Assembly: GCA_964450125.1 (NCBI GenBank)
Contig: CAYVDO010000365.1
Location: 1-8,221 of the forward strand
Direction: 5' to 3'
DNA length: 8,221 nucleotides
From: JADJOY01 sp964450125
GTDB lineage: Bacteria > JADJOY01
This document shows, one piece after another, positions 5,440 through 8,221 of the stretch (the first letter of the stretch is position 1; each line of letters starts with the position of its first letter). The notes under the pieces are model-generated. The model was not told the origin of the DNA. It worked only from the letters and a program-made list of their open reading frames with translations, and did not search any database. Both the position numbers and the translations under genes were made by a program.

Positions 5440-6330
5440 TCAGCCGCCAACTGCGCAGCGCACGCCGATGCCGGACTGCCAAACGTCGGGCATGACGCCG
5501 CCGCGCGCCGCCGAGTGCAGGAAGTACTCGAAGGCAAAGCCCTCGTAATAGGCACCGCCGCGCGTGACCTTGAAGGTGCCGCTCTTCGGGCCGACGGGAT
5601 CGACCGGGGGGCTGTTGGCGTAGTAGTTCTCCTTGTACCAGTCGCTCACCCACTGCGTCACGTTTCCCGCCATGTCGAGCGCGCCGTAAGGTGAGGCGCC
5701 CGCCGGCTTCGAGCCCACCGGCCACATGGTTCCGGTGCCGCAGCCCACCGGCTCATCCGGATACACGTCGTTGAACACGGCGTACTCGCAAGTCGGCGTC
5801 TCTTCCCCCCACGGATACGTTCGCGCATCGGTGCCACGCGCCGCCTTCTCCCACTCGGCTTCGGTGGGCAGGCGCATCCCCGCCCACGCGCAGTAAGCCT
5901 TCGACTTGCTCCAGTCGACGCAGTTGATCGGGTGGTTGCCCCGCCCCGGGGCGCCCCAGTTGCACTGCAAGAACCCACCAGGGTAGCTGCCGTTGGGCAC
6001 CGTGCAGCCACCCGCCGCGACGCATGCGGCGTAAGCATTCACGGTCACTGCGGTGCGGTTGATCCAGTAGGCACTGAGGTAGACCGTATGCATCGGCTTC
6101 TCGTCCGGGTAGTCGCTGGTGCTCGACCCCATCGAGAAGTTTCCCGCCGGCACGAACACCCTATCCGGGTCACACGTCACCGCTGGCTCGGTCGCCCGCC
6201 ATGCGCACGTATCGGCCGACTCGAAGCCGTTCCGGTAGAGGATCACGGCGGCGGAAGCGGGGCGCACGATCATCACCGCGAGTGCCGCGACGAGCATCGA
6301 GAAGAGCGAGCGATTCGGCGTCGACGGCAT
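5440..6330 (-). CDS. Secreted SUMF1/FGE-sulfatase-domain protein without the catalytic Cys pair
   Basis: A 296-residue protein starts at an ATG with GGGAGG just upstream. Residues 1-27 are a signal peptide (hydrophobic SMLVAALAVMIV, cleavage after ASA). Residues 35-44 are GFESADTCAW, a short motif seen near the mature N-terminus of many secreted bacterial proteins. The SUMF1 domain spans about 58-292 with its usual landmarks: VPAGNFSMGSS, the EKPMHTVYLSAYWI strand, NCVDWSKSKAYCAWAGMRLP, TEAEWEKAAR, YPWG, YGALDMAGNVTQWVSDWY, RGGAYYEG and a final GIGVRCA. In true formylglycine-generating enzymes two cysteines follow RGG; here those positions are Glu263 and Glu268, so sulfatase activation is not expected. 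There are ten cysteines, some perhaps in disulfides. The role is unknown, probably a periplasmic or extracellular lectin-like or structural fold. No sulfatase gene is nearby. Confidence 0.92.
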   Translation of the reverse strand: MPSTPNRSLFSMLVAALAVMIVRPASAAVILYRNGFESADTCAWRATEPAVTCDPDRVFVPAGNFSMGSSTSDYPDEKPMHTVYLSAYWINRTAVTVNAYAACVAAGGCTVPNGSYPGGFLQCNWGAPGRGNHPINCVDWSKSKAYCAWAGMRLPTEAEWEKAARGTDARTYPWGEETPTCEYAVFNDVYPDEPVGCGTGTMWPVGSKPAGASPYGALDMAGNVTQWVSDWYKENYYANSPPVDPVGPKSGTFKVTRGGAYYEGFAFEYFLHSAARGGVMPDVWQSGIGVRCAVGG

Positions 6331-6358
6331 GTGGCCTCCCTGACGGCGGGCAACGAGA

Positions 6359-6532
6359 TTCTACTCCACGTGCGTAGACGTAGTGCTTCGCGAACTCCGC
6401 CTCCGCGAATCGCCACAGCGACCGTTCCCCGATCCCGCACATCGCCACCGCGGCCGCGATCGTGGGCTCGGCGAGAAGTGCGGCGGTCGCTTGCTCAGCC
6501 TTCTGACGCCACTTCGCGCTTCTGACGGCCAT
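6359..6532 (-). pseudogene. Truncated phage-type helix-turn-helix protein
   Basis: From the ATG at 6532 about 57 residues fit a common small phage-associated helix-turn-helix family: KWRQKAEQATAALLAEPTIA, then AAVAMCGIGERSLWRFAEAE, then FAKHYVYARGV. The repeated-helix pattern 'ALL.EPTI..A....G...R.L.R....' is typical. Family members continue for at least another 50 residues with helices rich in Leu and Ala. Here the similarity stops near 6360 and the frame then runs into the SUMF1 start region, where it reads as a shadow. GGAG lies ten bases upstream of the ATG. I read this as a gene cut by recombination at its 3' side, leaving its first half. The family was assigned by pattern memory only. 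Confidence 0.55.
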
Positions 6533-6694
6533 AACCGGCCATCTCCGGCGGCGGCGTCGACGAGGGCCTCTCGGCCACGTCGAGCTGGACGAGGGATCCC
6601 GAAACCGTGCTCACACGGTGCGATCGTCTCATTGCGGGTCCCGACTTCGTCGATGGTTCCGCATCCTGGGGAGTGTTGAGGCGTCTCGGTGCGC

Positions 6695-6717
6695 GGTTCA
6701 AATCCCCCTCTCTCCGC
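6695..6717 (+). other. tRNA-Ser 3'-end fragment, candidate integration (att) scar
   Basis: The stretch contains a T-loop (TTCAAAT, 6697-6703), a 3' T-stem strand (CCCCC), a 7-base acceptor strand (TCTCTCC, 6709-6715) and discriminator G 6716. This is the order found at the 3' end of bacterial tRNA-Ser genes. The 5' T-stem strand CGCGG pairs at only three of five positions, and no GGAGAGA-like 5' acceptor, D-arm or anticodon arm precedes it within 100 bases. It is therefore only the 3' end, as left by site-specific recombinases that integrate into tRNA genes. No integrase is in the window. Confidence 0.6.
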
Positions 6718-6833
6718 TGGAAAATCAGCTAGGAATGTTTCGCGAAGTGGCTTCGCGACACACTCCGCGATCATCTGCTACGCGCGCAAACGATGGGACG
6801 ACGGGCGGCGTTCCTGGTCCGCCGCGCTGTTGC

Positions 6834-6857
6834 GGACCGGCAGGAGCCGGTCCCTCC
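6834..6857 (-). repeat. GGAG-hairpin REP-like element, copy 1
   Basis: On the minus strand this reads GGAG followed by GGACCGG-CTCCTG-CCGGTCC, a perfect 7-bp stem with a 6-base loop. It shares the GGAG leader and CTCC loop start with the copies at 7777, 7860 and 7903, but the stem bases differ on both sides in a compensating way. The flank at 6854-6880 (TCCGACGAGTGGT...) resembles the flank of the 7777 copy. Confidence 0.75.
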
Positions 6858-7132
6858 GACGAGTGGTTCAATCGTTGGTCGATGCTTTCGCCTCGATCAT
6901 TCATGAAGCCTTCGCCGGATCCGCCGCGCCCGGGGTGGACGTTACTGAACACAAACCTTGATCCGCACGGAACAAATATCGCCCGCCGGATTGACCGTGA
7001 GCGCGATGCGGTCGTACGATTTTCGGAAGGTACAGTGCTCCTGGTCACAGACCAACCATCCGCCTACGGCAGCTCGGGCGGCGAGGCGGGTGCTCGTTGG
7101 TGGAACGACGATCGTGCGCCGGGGGTGCGGCT

Positions 7133-7174
7133 CGGGAGCGCGGGGCTCGAACCCGGGCGTGGCTGATGCTCCCG
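7133..7174. repeat. Hairpin resembling a tRNA acceptor plus T-arm
   Basis: CGGGAGC (7133-7139) pairs perfectly with GCTCCCG (7168-7174). Read on the minus strand, the sequence just before the 3' acceptor-like arm is CCGGG-TTCGAGC-CCCGC, a T-arm shape with four of five pairs. There is no room for D and anticodon arms between the acceptor halves. It may be chance in GC-rich DNA, a tRNA-derived remnant, or another palindromic repeat. Confidence 0.35.
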
Positions 7175-7626
7175 GCATCGATCGTGTTCCTCTGGGGATT
7201 GGGTGGAGGCGAGGATATCGCTCGGTGGGACGCCGGCCGGGAGAACGAATCGAGGCCGTGCACCGACGGTGACGGCGACGCGAACGAGCTGGATGCAGGT
7301 GAGGGCGTCTCGGCGCGCCGCGGGCGGCGCCGGGACGACCTGAGCGCTTCGGCCACTCCACACACGACTCCGTCACGACTTCGAATCGGGCCGAACGGCA
7401 GCCACGCCGCCGCGGTTCTGGCCTGCTTCCCCGCGCTCGCCCCGATCGGTGGGATTCTCGCGTTGCGGCTGCGAGCGCGTGGCATCACCCCGCGCTGCCG
7501 ATCGCTGGTCTCCATCGGCACCATCGGCGCCACCGCCCCGCCTGCGCGCCCGGCAGTCGACCCTCCCGCCGATCTACCGCGCGCCGTCGTTTCGCGCGCT
7601 CGCGTCTGCCCACATCCAGCGCCAAT

Positions 7627-7659
7627 CCGGCATGGGCCCCGAAGGGCGCCCCGTGCCGG
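7627..7659. repeat. Strong compound hairpin
   Basis: Outer arms CCGGCATGGG (7627-7636) and CCCGTGCCGG (7650-7659) pair over ten positions with one G-T pair. An inner CCC-CGAA-GGG hairpin lies between them. No flanking gene explains it as a terminator, and there is no T-run. It sits in the gene-poor repeat region and may be another mobile palindrome. Confidence 0.55.
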
Positions 7660-7776
7660 CCAGTCGTCCGCGCGCCGTCTGAGGTGCCCCGACCTGGCTG
7701 GCGGAACCCCGCGCCTTCGGCGTTCCGGCCGGTCCAGCGCCGACCGAAGCAGCGACGCCCTCTACCCTCGAGGACT

Positions 7777-7800
7777 GGAGGGACGCGCTCCGTCGCGTCC
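7777..7800 (+). repeat. GGAG-hairpin REP-like element, copy 2
   Basis: GGAG is followed by GGACGCG-CTCCGT-CGCGTCC, a perfect 7-bp stem. The downstream flank TCCGACGAATGGTCGATCG parallels that of the 6834 copy (TCCGACGAGTGGTTCAATCG), so the repeat unit may be longer than the hairpin. Together with the inverted copy at 7860 and the direct copy at 7903 it makes a mosaic cluster. Confidence 0.78.
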
Positions 7801-7859
7801 GACGAATGGTCGATCGCTGCATCGCCGATTCGGTCGATGCTGGCATCGCATCGGATGGC

Positions 7860-7883
7860 GGCCGGGCAGGAGCCCGGCCCTCC
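7860..7883 (-). repeat. GGAG-hairpin REP-like element, copy 3
   Basis: On the minus strand this reads GGAG followed by GGCCGGG-CTCCTG-CCCGGCC, a perfect 7-bp stem. Its loop matches that of the 6834 copy, and its orientation is opposite to the copies on either side (7777 and 7903). Confidence 0.78.
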
Positions 7884-7902
7884 CAACATCAACCGGCCGG
7901 CT

Positions 7903-7926
7903 GGAGTGGCACGCTCCGTCGTGCCC
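7903..7926 (+). repeat. GGAG-hairpin REP-like element, copy 4
   Basis: GGAG is followed by T-GGCACG-CTCCGT-CGTGCC-C, a 6-bp stem with the seventh, outermost position mismatched. Its loop is the same as in the 7777 copy. Only 19 bases separate it from the inverted copy at 7860. Confidence 0.72.
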
Positions 7927-8106
7927 AGAACCCAAAACGGCGCTCACGGGGCGCGGTCCCTGGGTGACCGGCCCTCCAGCCGATGGAGCCGCCCGTGCTT
8001 CGTCGGGTCCGTGCCTCGCATCCCTCGTCATCCGTCGCTCTCGTTTCACCTCGCGCGGCTTTGGCGCGTGGACCGTTCGTTTCGCCACCACCCCCTGGAG
8101 GTCCTG

Positions 8107-8221
8107 ATGGATCGCTCGCATTCGCTGCGTCCTCGCTCGCTGGTGCTCGTCATCGCCGTCGGGCTCCTGGCCCTGGTCACCGGGAGCTGCATGCCGAGCG
8201 CCGCGCCGCCCCCGGACCGAC
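8107..8221 (+). CDS. Lipoprotein N-terminus, C-terminus off window
   Basis: Thirty-eight residues are visible. The start ATG has GGAGG (8097-8101) five bases upstream. The sequence has a basic n-region (MDRSHSLRPRS), a hydrophobic core (LVLVIAVGLLALV) and a lipobox-like TGSC with Cys28, followed by a Pro/Ala-rich linker (PSAAPPP). It should be exported and lipid-anchored. Thr at the -3 position is not the preferred Leu, so signal peptidase I processing cannot be ruled out. The mature function is not visible. Confidence 0.78.
   Translation, partial: MDRSHSLRPRSLVLVIAVGLLALVTGSCMPSAAPPPDR

Larger units (their letters stand above)
6720..8106. other. Long stretch without a convincing gene, rich in palindromes
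   Basis: Open frames here translate to Arg/Ala/Pro/Ser-rich strings without domain-like patterns, on both strands. The possible exception is a short Cys-containing minus-strand tail ending at 6942. The region holds four GGAG-hairpin repeats, two further strong hairpins (7133-7174 and 7627-7659) and a smaller one near 7701-7725 (GGAAC...GTTCC around CGCCTTCGGCG). It lies between the tRNA-Ser scar and a lipoprotein start. Decayed genes and repeat insertion are the likely explanation. Confidence 0.6.

Noticed and set aside
6600..6718. Complete tRNA-Ser gene
   Set aside because: Only the T-loop and 3' acceptor strand are present; no matching 5' acceptor, D-arm or anticodon arm was found upstream.
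7097..8107. 336-codon open frame on the plus strand
   Set aside because: The translation is Arg/Ala/Pro/Ser-rich and runs straight through the palindromic repeats, with no domain pattern. Long open frames are common by chance in DNA this GC-rich.
1..8221. CRISPR array, rRNA, integrase or transposase gene
   Set aside because: No regularly spaced direct repeats and no recognisable rRNA, recombinase or transposase coding sequence were seen on either strand.

Overview
This is a GC-rich bacterial window. Most identifiable coding triplets end in G or C. A secreted SUMF1-fold protein, a 7TM membrane cyclase, a nitrilase and several toxin-antitoxin modules suggest a soil or water proteobacterium of deltaproteobacterial, myxobacterial or related type. 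No gene here fixes the taxonomy, so that placement is inference.

Layout, left to right. Positions 1-763 (minus) hold the N-terminal part of a carbon-nitrogen hydrolase with its Glu-Lys-Cys triad, running off the window. Positions 908-1545 (minus) are an intact VapBC module: a ribbon-helix-helix antitoxin, then a PIN toxin with a 4-nt overlap. Its promoter carries a 13-bp palindrome over the -10 box. Head-to-head with it (1581-1844, plus) lies the C-terminal half of a HigA-type antitoxin without its toxin. Positions 2016-3905 (plus) encode a 7TMR-DISM membrane receptor fused to a class III nucleotide cyclase. Its signal peptide and the start of its sensor domain are readable in frame upstream of any ordinary start codon, so the 5' end is probably frameshifted. 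Two tandem perfect or near-perfect hairpins (3941-3989) separate it from a second, convergent toxin-antitoxin module (4045-4709, minus; AbrB-type antitoxin plus COG1569-like PIN toxin). A small YgiT/MqsA-like zinc-finger ORF (4993-5235) and a frameshifted remnant just upstream of it follow. Then comes a secreted SUMF1-domain protein without the catalytic cysteines of formylglycine-generating enzyme (5440-6330, minus), which abuts a truncated phage-type helix-turn-helix gene (6359-6532).

Positions 6720-8106 hold no convincing gene. The stretch is bounded on the left by what looks like the last 22-23 nt of a tRNA-Ser gene (6695-6717), a typical attachment-site scar. It contains four copies of a 24-nt REP-like element (GGAG followed by a hairpin with loop CTCCNN) whose stems differ by compensating changes. 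A lipoprotein gene with a good ribosome binding site starts at 8107 and leaves the window.

Taken together this reads as an accessory region: two live and two decayed toxin-antitoxin loci, truncated genes, palindromic repeats and a tRNA scar. No complete novel multi-gene system is evident. The most distinctive items are the covarying GGAG repeat family, the receptor cyclase with unusual substrate-site residues and a broken 5' end, and the tRNA-Ser fragment.
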